A stretch of DNA of 9,745 bases from Atopobium sp. UBA2090. Its GTDB lineage: Bacteria; Actinomycetota; Coriobacteriia; Coriobacteriales; Atopobiaceae. How positions within the stretch are numbered: the stretch's first letter is position 1; every line of letters starts with the position of its first letter. The position numbers were made by a program, and so were the translations under genes. The notes under the pieces were generated by a model. That model was not told the origin of the DNA. It did no database searches and saw only the letters and a program-made list of their open reading frames with translations. The stretch is taken from the NCBI GenBank assembly GCA_002331575.1, contig DCZG01000084.1, forward strand, positions 20,731-30,475, written 5' to 3'. This document shows, one piece after another, positions 1 to 6,689 of this stretch.

Positions 1-2577
1 GTCGTCAAGGTCAACGCGCGTCCGGTGCTCTTCCTGCATCGCCGCGGTCTCGAGCGCTACCTGCAGACCACGCTCGACCAGTCCGAGTACGCCTCGATGC
101 GGGAGCTGCTCTCGACGGTCGGCGCCGCCGAACGCGTCGACTACGACAAGGCGATCGGCTGCGACCTCTCGCTCGGCGCCTGCATCGAGCAGCTCAAGAG
201 CGCGATGTGCTATCCACCGCACGGGCTCCCCGTCGTCATCGTCGGCGGTCACGGAACGGGCAAGTCGCTCATCTCGCACCTGACCTACGAGTATGGAATC
301 AACACCGGCGTGCTGCCCAAGGACTCCCGCTACGTCGCCGTCGACTGCTCCCGATACTCCGACAACGAGTCGGCGCTCGAGCGCGACGTGTTCGGCGACG
401 CCACCGTGACGGGGGCCGTGAGGGAGGCCAACGGCGGCGTCGTGTATCTCCACCGCGTCGACCATCTCTCACAGACGACCTGCGAGCTCCTCCTCTCTCG
501 CGTCGCCGAGGAGGAGCAAGCGCGGGGCGAGGTCGCCAGCGCGTACCGTCCCGTGCGCTTCATCCTCGCGACCGCCCGTCCCGCCGGCGGCAAGGAGGTC
601 GCGCGGCTCTCCCGCGCACTTCCCATCACGGTCACGCTGCCGCGCTTCTCCGAGCGCACCGAGGAGGAGCGCTCGACCCTCGTGATGCACTACCTCCGCG
701 TCGAGGGGCGAAGGGTGGCTTCCGACGTCTCCATCAGTCGCGGCGCGCTCCGCGCCCTCGTGGGGGCGGACTTTGCCGAGAACATCGACGGTCTCAAGGC
801 CTGCATCACCAACTGCTGCGCCGGTGCCTACCTCAATCGCGACGACGAGCACCTGACCATCCGCTCCTACAACCTCCCGTCGCACATCCTCGGGACGACG
901 CCGCCGCAGGCGGATGACGACCAGCTGGTCACGGGCGACAAGCGCGTCTCGTCGGAGACCTCGTCCCACGCCATCTCCTTCTTCCAGCAGATGGTCGACT
1001 CCTATCTCTCGTATCGCGACGGGCACGTCTCGTTCGACGAGTTCTTCATGGCCGCCTCGGAGGCCGCCCATGCCAACCAGGACTTCCAGAACTTCGACAC
1101 TCAGACCGTCAATCCGCGCCTGAGCTCATACGAGCGCGTGCTCAACCCCATCGTCGACGAGGTGAACACCGACTACGGCATCGAGCTCTCGCGCAAGGTC
1201 GCGCGCTCGCTGGCGCAGTCGCTCTCCATCCAGCTCTGGGGTGGCCTGTACGTCTCGCTCTGGCGCAGGAAGAACCGCGACGTTCTCGACCAGATGGTCT
1301 CGACGCTCAGCAAGAGCTCGCTGACGACGGCCACCATCGTGGGACAGATCGCGGCAAAGGTGAGGGTCGCTCTGGGCGTGGAGCTCGACGCGCTCAGCCT
1401 GCTGCCGCTCTACCTCGAGGTCCGTGAGACCATCAACTCGACGACCGACGGCCGGGAGACCCTCGGCGTCATCCTCTGCCACGGCTACTCCACGGCCACG
1501 AGCATCGCCGACGCGGCCAACAGGATCCTCCACCAGCGGGTGTTCGAGGCCATCGACATGACCTACGACCAGGAGGTCGCCGACATCGTGGGCCCGCTCT
1601 CCCGGCTCTTCGAGCGCTTCACCTATTGCACCACCGTCGTCGTCCTCGTGGACATGGGGTCGCTCGCGCAGGTCAGCGATGCGATTCCGGGCGTGGTCAA
1701 CGGGGACCTCTACATCGTCAACAACGTCTCGACGGGGCTCGCGCTCGAGGTGGGCGCGGCGATCGTCGCCCACGAGGACATCGATGGGACGCTGCGTGCG
1801 GGCACCGGCTTGTGCGCTCCCACATACCAGGTCGTGCGCGGCACGAAGGGATACGACGCGATCGCGTTCTGCTCCGAGGCGGGCACGCCCGCCGCCGACA
1901 AGATACGGCAGCTCGTGCAGGACAGCCTTCCCGAGCAGCTCTCGATTCGTCTCGTCACCTGCGACTACGGAGAGCTCGAGCACCATGGCGACCAGGCGAC
2001 GGTCTTCGGCAGCTATCGCGTCCGTGCGCTCGTGGGGACCATGAACCCCGGCATCACGACCGTCCCCTTCGTGGCGCTCGAGGACATCCTCTACGCGGGC
2101 ACCTCCGACGCCCTCGACCGTGCGCTCGCGCGGGTCCTGGGGCCGGAGGAGATGGTGGAGTTCCACTCGAGGCTGCTGCGGAACCTCACCCTGAGAAACG
2201 TCGCCGAGTCGATCACCATCCTCAATCCCGAGATGCTCTACGTCGAGGCGGACCGCGCCATGCAGGAGCTCTCTCGCCTGTCCGGCGAGACCATCGACTC
2301 GCGCCGACAGATCGGCCTCTACGTCCACCTCTGCGGGCTCATCGAACGTCTCGTCACCAAGAACTTCGTCGACGACTATCCCGACGTCGAGAAGTTCGAG
2401 CGCGAGAACGAGGAATTCATCCGCTGGTTCCGCGCGTCGTTCTCCGACATGTGCAAGAGATACAAGGTCGAGATACCCGTGTCGGAGGTCGCCTACGTCC
2501 ACCACATGCTGAACGTCGACATGGCCGACAGGGACGAGAAGCCCGGGACGCCCGAGAGGCGCCTCGAGGACGAGTAA
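1..2577 (+). CDS. LevR/ManR-type PTS-regulated transcriptional activator (5' end missing)
   Basis: The frame is open to base 1, and a GTG at 25 is internal to a conserved stretch (ARPVLFLHRRGLE), so the true start and the expected N-terminal helix-turn-helix lie upstream. Counting base 1 as codon 1: Walker A GGHGTGKS at 82-89, AAA+ domain to about 290, PRD1 about 335-475, a mannose-type EIIA-like domain with the candidate phospho-His 494 (ILCHGYSTATSIADAANR), an EIIB-like segment about 610-690 (Cys 624, GTMNPGITTVPF), and PRD2 about 730-845 with His 776 (GLYVHLCGLIERL). In this family PTS phosphorylation of the histidines switches activity. Oddly, the GAFTGA sigma-54 loop reads ATVTGA (134-139), the following segment is shortened, and the Walker B Asp-Glu reads His-Arg (151-152). 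It lies just upstream of a mannose-family PTS on the same strand, its likely target. Family assignment is firm; mode of action is uncertain. Confidence 0.88.
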   Translation, partial: VVKVNARPVLFLHRRGLERYLQTTLDQSEYASMRELLSTVGAAERVDYDKAIGCDLSLGACIEQLKSAMCYPPHGLPVVIVGGHGTGKSLISHLTYEYGINTGVLPKDSRYVAVDCSRYSDNESALERDVFGDATVTGAVREANGGVVYLHRVDHLSQTTCELLLSRVAEEEQARGEVASAYRPVRFILATARPAGGKEVARLSRALPITVTLPRFSERTEEERSTLVMHYLRVEGRRVASDVSISRGALRALVGADFAENIDGLKACITNCCAGAYLNRDDEHLTIRSYNLPSHILGTTPPQADDDQLVTGDKRVSSETSSHAISFFQQMVDSYLSYRDGHVSFDEFFMAASEAAHANQDFQNFDTQTVNPRLSSYERVLNPIVDEVNTDYGIELSRKVARSLAQSLSIQLWGGLYVSLWRRKNRDVLDQMVSTLSKSSLTTATIVGQIAAKVRVALGVELDALSLLPLYLEVRETINSTTDGRETLGVILCHGYSTATSIADAANRILHQRVFEAIDMTYDQEVADIVGPLSRLFERFTYCTTVVVLVDMGSLAQVSDAIPGVVNGDLYIVNNVSTGLALEVGAAIVAHEDIDGTLRAGTGLCAPTYQVVRGTKGYDAIAFCSEAGTPAADKIRQLVQDSLPEQLSIRLVTCDYGELEHHGDQATVFGSYRVRALVGTMNPGITTVPFVALEDILYAGTSDALDRALARVLGPEEMVEFHSRLLRNLTLRNVAESITILNPEMLYVEADRAMQELSRLSGETIDSRRQIGLYVHLCGLIERLVTKNFVDDYPDVEKFERENEEFIRWFRASFSDMCKRYKVEIPVSEVAYVHHMLNVDMADRDEKPGTPERRLEDE

Positions 2578-2585
2578 GCCGGAAC

Positions 2586-2606
2586 GGCACTCCCCAGGGG
2601 GTGGCC
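2586..2606 (+). terminator. Weak hairpin after the regulator gene, possible terminator
   Basis: GGCACTCC (2586-2593) pairs with GGGGTgGCC (2598-2606) across a four-base loop, with one bulged G and one G-T pair. It starts 8 bases after the regulator's stop. A second short GGCC/GGCC pairing (2603-2615) is followed by CTTTCT. There is no real T run, so this is only a candidate. Confidence 0.3.
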
Positions 2607-2626
2607 TGTCGGGCCCTTTCTGGCGT

Positions 2627-2852
2627 GAGTGTCGAAGAAGAGTGTCGACAACTTCACAACGCCTTCGCATTCGTACGTGCGGGCTGTCGAAAGACCCCAC
2701 GCGTTGGCGAGACGTTCCACTTGTGCGAGACCTTCTCGCCCGCGCCGCTATCTTAGGCTCCAGATGAACGTGGGATGGCAGGAGACGTCCGGTCGCCGTC
2801 CCGTTCGACGAGTACTTATCTCAGAACTGCGGTGATTCGGAAAGGAGAGTGC
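2627..2852 (+). promoter_or_regulatory. Control region of the PTS operon with TGTCGA repeats
   Basis: The 275-bp space between the regulator and EIIB has no convincing gene. GAGTGTCGA occurs twice (2627-2635 and 2640-2648), the second running into the palindrome TGTCGACA (2643-2650), and TGTCGA recurs at 2685-2690. Such repeats could be an operator. A possible -10 (TATCTT, 2749-2754) has no well-spaced -35. I searched by eye for a sigma-54 -24/-12 element (GG, ten bases, GC in TGGCA-N-TTGC context) and found none. The ribosome binding site AAAGGAG (2841-2847) belongs to EIIB. Confidence 0.4.
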
Positions 2853-3341
2853 ATGAGCATCGTTGCCGGAAGAATCGACTATCGCCTGCTGCACGGCATC
2901 GTCCAGGGTTTCTGGTGCCCCACCTACGCGACCCAGCGAACCATGATCATCGACGACGCCACCGCGAGCGACGAGGTGCGCAAGACGGCGATGAAGATGT
3001 CGAAGCCCTCAGGACAGGCGCTGTCGATCATCACCCACGAGGTTGCGTACACCAACTTCAAGGCGGGGAAGTACGACGGCCATACGGTCTTCGTCATCGC
3101 ACGTGACCCCCAGACCTTCCTCGACCTCATCGAGCAGGGGCAGAAGGTTCCCATCCTGACGCTCGGTCTGACCGAGCTGCCGCCCGAGGGGACGCCAGGC
3201 GTCAAGGCTGGTAGGAGGGCCTTCATCCACGAGGATGAGATCCCCATCTACCAGAAGATCGTCGCAGCAGGCACCAAGGTCGAGGTCCGCTACATGACCA
3301 CCGACAAGTCCGTTCCCATCTCCGAATACATCTCGATCTAG
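2853..3341 (+). CDS. PTS mannose/fructose/sorbose-family EIIB
   Basis: Cytoplasmic phosphotransfer subunit that takes phosphate from EIIA and passes it to the sugar crossing EIIC/EIID. The 162-residue product has the usual length of this family. It opens with GRIDYRLLHGIVQGFW, matching the N-terminal RIDxRLxHGxV motif, so His 14 is the expected phosphorylation site. The next residue block has Ile where many members have Gln (HGIVQ rather than HGQV). Further family signatures are the central IIDD stretch and PILTLGLTELPPEGTPG. I chose the ATG at 2853 because AAAGGAG lies five bases upstream and the phospho-His then falls at the normal place; an in-frame upstream extension to 2775 has no family similarity. 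First gene of an EIIB-EIIC-EIID run, 15 bases ahead of EIIC. Confidence 0.93.
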   Translation: MSIVAGRIDYRLLHGIVQGFWCPTYATQRTMIIDDATASDEVRKTAMKMSKPSGQALSIITHEVAYTNFKAGKYDGHTVFVIARDPQTFLDLIEQGQKVPILTLGLTELPPEGTPGVKAGRRAFIHEDEIPIYQKIVAAGTKVEVRYMTTDKSVPISEYISI

Positions 3342-3356
3342 CGAAAGGTGGTTGTC

Positions 3357-4148
3357 ATGACGGTCAACGCGCTTCAGTTTGTCCTGATCGTCCTCCTGTC
3401 AGGGTTCAGGGCTGCCGACCAGTACTCCACGCAGCTCTTCCCGTTCCAGCACGCGCTCATGTGCTGGCTGGTGGGCATCATCCTCGGTGACCCCAACACC
3501 GGCCTCGTCGTCGGCGGTACCATCCAGCTCATGTCTATGGGCGCAGCCGGTCTCGGCGGTTCCTCCGCTCCCGACTACGGCATGGCGGGCATGGTCGCGA
3601 CCGTCCTCGCCGTCCTCGCGGGCACCAACGACATCTCCGTCGGCCTCGCCGTCGGCGTCGCCGTTGCCATGCTCTACGTCCAGCTCGACGTCCTCTTCAA
3701 GATCTACAACTCCTGGGTCTTCAAGGTCATCCGCGGACATGCGGCCAAGCGCGAGTACGGCAAGATGCTCCGCTCGTTCTTCCTGTCCCACGCCTACCTG
3801 TTCCTTCAGGGCGCGATTCCCATGGCCATCGTGCTCGCCTTCGGTCAGTCTGCCGTCGACGCCATCCTGGCCTTCATGCCGGCGTGGTTCACGGGCGGTC
3901 TCACCATCGCCGCAGGCATCCTCCCCGTCACGGGCTTCGCGATGCTCCTCACCTTCATGCCCGTCAACAAGTTCTACGCGTTCCTGATCGTCGGCTACGT
4001 GCTCTCTGCCTATATGGGTCTCACCGTGCTCCCCATCGCCCTTCTCGGCGGCGCGGTCGCCATCGAGTACTTCAGGCTCAAGTCCAGTACCACCACCGCA
4101 TCCACGACCGCAATCTCTGAGAACGGGGGTGAGCTCGAAGATGAGTAA
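3357..4148 (+). CDS. PTS mannose/fructose/sorbose-family EIIC
   Basis: Membrane subunit that, with EIID, forms the sugar channel. The 263-residue product is strongly hydrophobic with several long apolar stretches (for example about residues 4-16, 28-45, 75-105 and 150-245). It carries family-like segments such as LVGIILGDPNTGLVVGGTIQLMSMG and a following glycine-rich, Asp-Tyr-containing SAPDYGMAG loop. The tail is charged and acidic (GGELEDE). ATG 3357 is preferred over GTG 3348 because AAAGGTGG (3344-3351) would then be a well-placed ribosome binding site five bases ahead; GTG 3348 lies inside that site. The stop overlaps the EIID start by eight bases, implying translational coupling. The sugar cannot be deduced. 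Confidence 0.92.
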   Translation: MTVNALQFVLIVLLSGFRAADQYSTQLFPFQHALMCWLVGIILGDPNTGLVVGGTIQLMSMGAAGLGGSSAPDYGMAGMVATVLAVLAGTNDISVGLAVGVAVAMLYVQLDVLFKIYNSWVFKVIRGHAAKREYGKMLRSFFLSHAYLFLQGAIPMAIVLAFGQSAVDAILAFMPAWFTGGLTIAAGILPVTGFAMLLTFMPVNKFYAFLIVGYVLSAYMGLTVLPIALLGGAVAIEYFRLKSSTTTASTTAISENGGELEDE

Positions 4149-5019
4149 CTTCTTCAAGCCCGCAGATTTCAAGGACTTCGACGAGGCGTCCGCGCCACAG
4201 CAGCTGCCCGACGGCACCTACGAGCCCGTGCTCACCAAAGAGGACCTCAACATCTGCAGCCGTCGTATGTGGCTCATGGACACGGTCTCCTACTCCTACG
4301 CCACCCAGAACGCCCCCTGCGCCGCCTTCTCCGCCTACTATGCGCTGCGCAAGATCTACGGCAACGACCAGGACTCCTTCAACACCGCGATGCTCAACCA
4401 GCTCGACTGCGTCTTCAACGCCACGCCTCCCGTCTCCGGCCTGCTCCTCGGCGCCGGCCTCGCCATCGAGGACAAGGGCCACCTCCAGGGCATGGCCGCC
4501 GAGAACGACCTCAAGGTCGGCCTCATGGGCCCGCTCTCCGGCATCGGCGACGTGTTCATCTGGATCCTCCCTATGACCATCCTCGGCTCCATCGCGGGCT
4601 ACATGGCCATGCAGGGAAGCCCCGTCGGCATCCTCCTCTGGTGCGCTCTCTGGATGGCCATCCTGGCATGGCGACTCCAGAACTACAACCAGGGCTATAC
4701 CGCAGGCGCCCAGGTCATCACGAACATGGCCGACAAGCTGAACATCCTGACCGATGCCGCCTCCATCCTCGGACTGACCGTCGTCGGCTCGCTCATCTAC
4801 TCGGCGATCAAGATCACCACGCCGATCACGTTCGCGTACGGCGATATCACCCTCGCACTTCAGACCGGCGTCCTCGATGCCATCTTCCCGAACCTGCTGG
4901 CCGTCATCGCTGCGGTGATCGTCTACAAGCTCATCAAGGAGGGCGTCAAGCTCAACATGATCATTCTCGGCATCATCGTCATCAGCTGCGTCTGCTCCGC
5001 CTTCGGCATTCTCGGCTGA
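4141..5019 (+). CDS. PTS mannose/fructose/sorbose-family EIID
   Basis: Second membrane subunit of the sugar channel, found only in this PTS family. The 292-residue product is of normal size. It has a soluble N-terminal half with the typical RRMWLMDTVSYSYATQNA-like opening (Arg and aromatic residues near 42-55), then GLMGPLSGIGD (signature GPLSGIGD at 130-137), then hydrophobic segments and an apolar C terminus ending in FGILG. ATG 4141 overlaps the EIIC stop; GGGGGTGAG (4125-4133) is the ribosome binding site, and the alternative GTG 4129 lies inside it, so I reject that longer start. The mannose-type EIIA follows only after a structured 199-bp gap. Confidence 0.93.
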   Translation: MSNFFKPADFKDFDEASAPQQLPDGTYEPVLTKEDLNICSRRMWLMDTVSYSYATQNAPCAAFSAYYALRKIYGNDQDSFNTAMLNQLDCVFNATPPVSGLLLGAGLAIEDKGHLQGMAAENDLKVGLMGPLSGIGDVFIWILPMTILGSIAGYMAMQGSPVGILLWCALWMAILAWRLQNYNQGYTAGAQVITNMADKLNILTDAASILGLTVVGSLIYSAIKITTPITFAYGDITLALQTGVLDAIFPNLLAVIAAVIVYKLIKEGVKLNMIILGIIVISCVCSAFGILG

Positions 5020-5039
5020 CCTACCTCGAGTGCTTCCAA

Positions 5040-5072
5040 CGCGGGCGGCGACAGGGGGGGTCGTCGCCCGCG
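5040..5072 (+). terminator. Strong GC hairpin after EIID
   Basis: CGCGGGCGGCGAC (5040-5052) pairs with GTCGTCGCCCGCG (5060-5072) over 13 pairs with one G-T, around a seven-base AGGGGGG loop. It begins 21 bases after the EIID stop. There is no T run behind it, so it may be a U-less terminator, a processing or stability structure protecting the EIIBCD message, or the first part of a leader for EIIA. Confidence 0.5.
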
Positions 5073-5082
5073 GACGGGAGCC

Positions 5083-5130
5083 CCCTGACGAAGACAACCG
5101 GTGCAGTGAGACGGGTTGCCTTCGTCAGGG
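5083..5130 (+). promoter_or_regulatory. Long inverted repeat between EIID and EIIA
   Basis: A 17-base arm at 5083-5099 (CCCTGACGAAG then ACAACC) is matched by its complement at 5114-5130 with a single A-C mismatch (5094/5119); the loop is 14 bases. It is not followed by T residues. Its last bases (5127-5130) are shared with the next hairpin, so the two compete. Confidence 0.55.
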
Positions 5131-5146
5131 TACCTGCAGGTGCCCT
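5127..5146 (+). promoter_or_regulatory. Third hairpin in the EIID-EIIA gap
   Basis: AGGGTACC (5127-5134) pairs with GGTGCCCT (5139-5146) around TGCA, with one T-G pair, and TAAACTTT follows directly. It shares AGGG with the 3' arm of the preceding inverted repeat. It could end transcription weakly or act as an alternative fold controlling EIIA; this is inference. Confidence 0.4.
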
Positions 5147-5218
5147 AAACTTTCCGATAGCTCATTGTCTGGGTCCCCTGCCGTTGCATGGAACATGGCC
5201 CTGGAAGTGGAGAGAACC

Positions 5219-5620
5219 ATGAGACACGTCATCATCGCCTCGCACCACAGGTTTGCCCAGGGGCTCGCGGACACGCTCGACTTCCTGGGGAACAAGGCGG
5301 AGCTCAACGTCGTCTGCGCCTACGTCGACGACATGCCCCTCGCGCCGAGGGTCGCCGAGCTCTTCTCCTCATTCCCTGCCGAGGACGAGGTGCTCGTGCT
5401 GACGGACATCCTGCAGGGGAGCGTCAACCAGGCGTTCGCGCCATACGTGGGCAGCCACGTCTTTCTCGTCGCCGGCGTCAACGTCGCGCTGGCGCTCGAG
5501 CTGTGCCTCTCCACCGATGCGCTCACTGTCGAGGGCATCGAAGAGGCGATCGAGCTGGGCAGGCAGTCGATGCGGCTCATCAACACCCTTCAGGTGGAAG
5601 ACGGAGAGGACGACGAGTAA
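5219..5620 (+). CDS. PTS mannose-family EIIA
   Basis: Cytoplasmic phosphocarrier that takes phosphate from HPr and gives it to EIIB. The 133-residue product begins MRHVIIASHHRFAQGL, matching the family's opening beta strand and active-site histidine loop; His 9 is the expected site, with His 10 beside it where many members have Gly. A TDILQGSVNQ stretch corresponds to the usual TDLxGGSPxN motif with Gln and Val substitutions, and VAGVNVALALEL matches the later GxNLPLxLEL region. ATG 5219 follows GGAGAG (5209-5214); the reading frame upstream to 5030 crosses hairpins and has no similarity. It is separated from EIIBCD by 199 bp, whereas EIIA is often adjacent or fused, so its level may be set separately. 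Confidence 0.9.
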   Translation: MRHVIIASHHRFAQGLADTLDFLGNKAELNVVCAYVDDMPLAPRVAELFSSFPAEDEVLVLTDILQGSVNQAFAPYVGSHVFLVAGVNVALALELCLSTDALTVEGIEEAIELGRQSMRLINTLQVEDGEDDE

Positions 5621-5628
5621 CGGTACGT

Positions 5629-5644
5629 GCGGACGGACGTCCGC
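5629..5644 (+). promoter_or_regulatory. Small hairpin next to the NIF3-family gene's ribosome binding site
   Basis: GCGGAC (5629-5634) and GTCCGC (5639-5644) form a perfect six-pair stem around GGAC. GAAGGGAG, the ribosome binding site of the next gene, starts two bases later. It may adjust translation or message stability between EIIA and the following gene. Confidence 0.35.
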
Positions 5645-5662
5645 CGAAGGGAGTGCGAGCTC

Positions 5663-6526
5663 ATGCTCATCAGCGAGGTCATCCAGGGCATCAAGGGATT
5701 CTGCGGCGGCACCGCCTTCGAGACGGGCGACCCCATCGACGACGCCACGACGCGCGACCAGGTCACGTACGGCAGCGTTGACAAGGAGTGCACGGGCATC
5801 GTGACGTGCATCTGGGCGACGGCCGACGTCATCCGGGAGGCCTCGCGCCTGGGCGCCAACCTCATCATCCCGCACGAGGCCCTCTTCTGGAACCATGGCG
5901 ACCACCAGGATGTCATTGCCTCCAACAAGACCTACCTTGCCAAGAGGGCGCTGCTCGACGAGTGGGGCGGGACGGTCTGGCGCTGTCACGACTACATTCA
6001 CTCGAAGGTGCCCATCGACGAGGGCGGTGCCATGGTCGACGGCATCTTCTATGGCCTGGACTGGAAGCTCGGGTGGCTCGACTACCGCGTGGGCGACGTC
6101 TCGTTCGGTCTCGACTTCGAGATTCCGGAGACGAGCGGCAGGGAGCTCGCGGGCTATCTCGTGAGGACGCTCGGACTCAACGGGACCCGCATCATCGGCG
6201 ACGCGGATGCCCGCGTCCGTCGCGTGCACGTGCCCATGCACGTGCTGGGCAACCCCGCGTCCGACAACCACGAGATTGCCTATGCCGACGAGAACGACGT
6301 CGACGCCCTCGTCACCATGGAGTTCATCGACTTCACCACGAGCGAGTACATCCGCGATGCCGGCATGCTCGGCCAGGGCAAGTGCGCGATCACCATCGGC
6401 CACTTCAACCTCGAGGAGCCGGGCATGGAGTACATGCCGCGGTGGATTCCGCAGGCGATCGGCACCGACGAGATTCCCGTCACCTTCGTCCCCATGACCG
6501 ACACGTACCAGTACGTGGTCCGCTGA
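5663..6526 (+). CDS. NIF3-like (DUF34) dinuclear-metal family protein in the PTS operon
   Basis: The 287-residue product resembles the NIF3/YbgI family, which forms ring-shaped hexamers binding two metal ions; the family's reaction is poorly known despite its GTP cyclohydrolase 1 type 2 name. Visible landmarks: GANLIIPHEALFW (His 71) matching the usual HHxxxFW block, RCHDYIHS (His 109, His 113) matching the second metal region, and IGHFNLEE (His 247, Glu 251) matching the C-terminal HxxxE. By hand comparison with E. coli YbgI, the first of the paired histidines is Pro 70 and the Asp ligand appears as His 113. ATG 5663 sits nine bases after GAAGGGAG (5646-5653); GTG 5627 is less likely. It begins 42 bases after EIIA and is probably cotranscribed, suggesting a role tied to the imported sugar. 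Family fairly sure, function unknown. Confidence 0.8.
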   Translation: MLISEVIQGIKGFCGGTAFETGDPIDDATTRDQVTYGSVDKECTGIVTCIWATADVIREASRLGANLIIPHEALFWNHGDHQDVIASNKTYLAKRALLDEWGGTVWRCHDYIHSKVPIDEGGAMVDGIFYGLDWKLGWLDYRVGDVSFGLDFEIPETSGRELAGYLVRTLGLNGTRIIGDADARVRRVHVPMHVLGNPASDNHEIAYADENDVDALVTMEFIDFTTSEYIRDAGMLGQGKCAITIGHFNLEEPGMEYMPRWIPQAIGTDEIPVTFVPMTDTYQYVVR

Positions 6527-6561
6527 CCTGGAAAAGGGGACAGGTTCATTTTCCAGGTTTT
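6526..6561 (+). repeat. CCTGGAAAA hairpin repeat, copy 1; possible terminator
   Basis: ACCTGGAAAA (6526-6535) and TTTTCCAGGT (6549-6558) form a perfect ten-pair stem with loop GGGGACAGGTTCA, and TTTT (6558-6561) follows. The first base is the last base of the NIF3-family stop codon. The same element recurs at 8049-8081 and, reversed, at 8493-8529. It could end the PTS operon message. The loop and stem resemble REP-type elements mobilised by RAYT transposases, by memory of such sequences only. Confidence 0.7.
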
Positions 6562-6562
6562 C

Positions 6563-6651
6563 GGGTGTCCCTTTTGGCTGCCAAAGGTGCCTGCCAAAGG
6601 TGCCTGCCTGCCAAAGGTGCCAACGCCCTTTGGCAGCCAAAAGGGACACCC
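6563..6651 (+). repeat. 89-bp inverted repeat with 25-bp perfect arms
   Basis: The 25 bases at 6563-6587 (GGGTGTCCCTTTTGGC then TGCCAAAGG) are perfectly complementary to 6627-6651. Each arm also contains TTTGGC-T-GCCAAA or its near equivalent, so each can fold on itself. The inner 39 bases hold a short direct repeat. It lies between copy 1 of the hairpin repeat and the HAD gene start. It may be a non-autonomous mobile element (MITE-like), a bidirectional terminator or an attenuator. Confidence 0.75.
6578..6620 (+). repeat. 13-bp direct repeat, three copies
   Basis: CTGCCAAAGGTGC is found exactly at 6578-6590, 6591-6603 and 6608-6620; the last two are separated by CTGC. The first copy overlaps the left arm of the large inverted repeat, and the right arm carries an inverted partial version (CCCTTTGGCAG). 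Slippage at such a site would change the loop length. Confidence 0.8.
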
Positions 6652-6689
6652 TCCGACGAATGACGTCAGCATGGTCGCAGGGGAGCAAC

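Noticed and set aside
1126..2700. A 524-codon open frame on the minus strand opposite the regulator
   Set aside because: It is a high-GC shadow: the plus strand carries clear domain motifs in order, and the minus product is rich in Arg, Asp, Val and Glu with no recognisable motif.
2629..2835. A 68-codon open frame upstream of EIIB
   Set aside because: No ribosome binding site or recognisable protein features; it covers the likely promoter region.
2691..2852. Sigma-54 type promoter before EIIB
   Set aside because: TGGCG (2705) and TGGCA (2776) look like -24 halves but neither has a GC-containing -12 half at the required distance.
5030..5218. Longer N terminus for EIIA
   Set aside because: The extension spans the intergenic hairpins and does not resemble the EIIA family, whose normal start matches MRHVIIASHH at 5219.
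5369..6688. A 439-codon minus-strand open frame over EIIA, the NIF3-family gene and the repeats
   Set aside because: It crosses several plausible plus-strand genes and an inverted repeat, has no family motifs, and is expected by chance in DNA of this composition.
6600..6689. Longer N terminus for the HAD phosphatase
   Set aside because: The added codons come from the direct-repeat and inverted-repeat region, and a well-placed AGGGGAG precedes GTG 6690.
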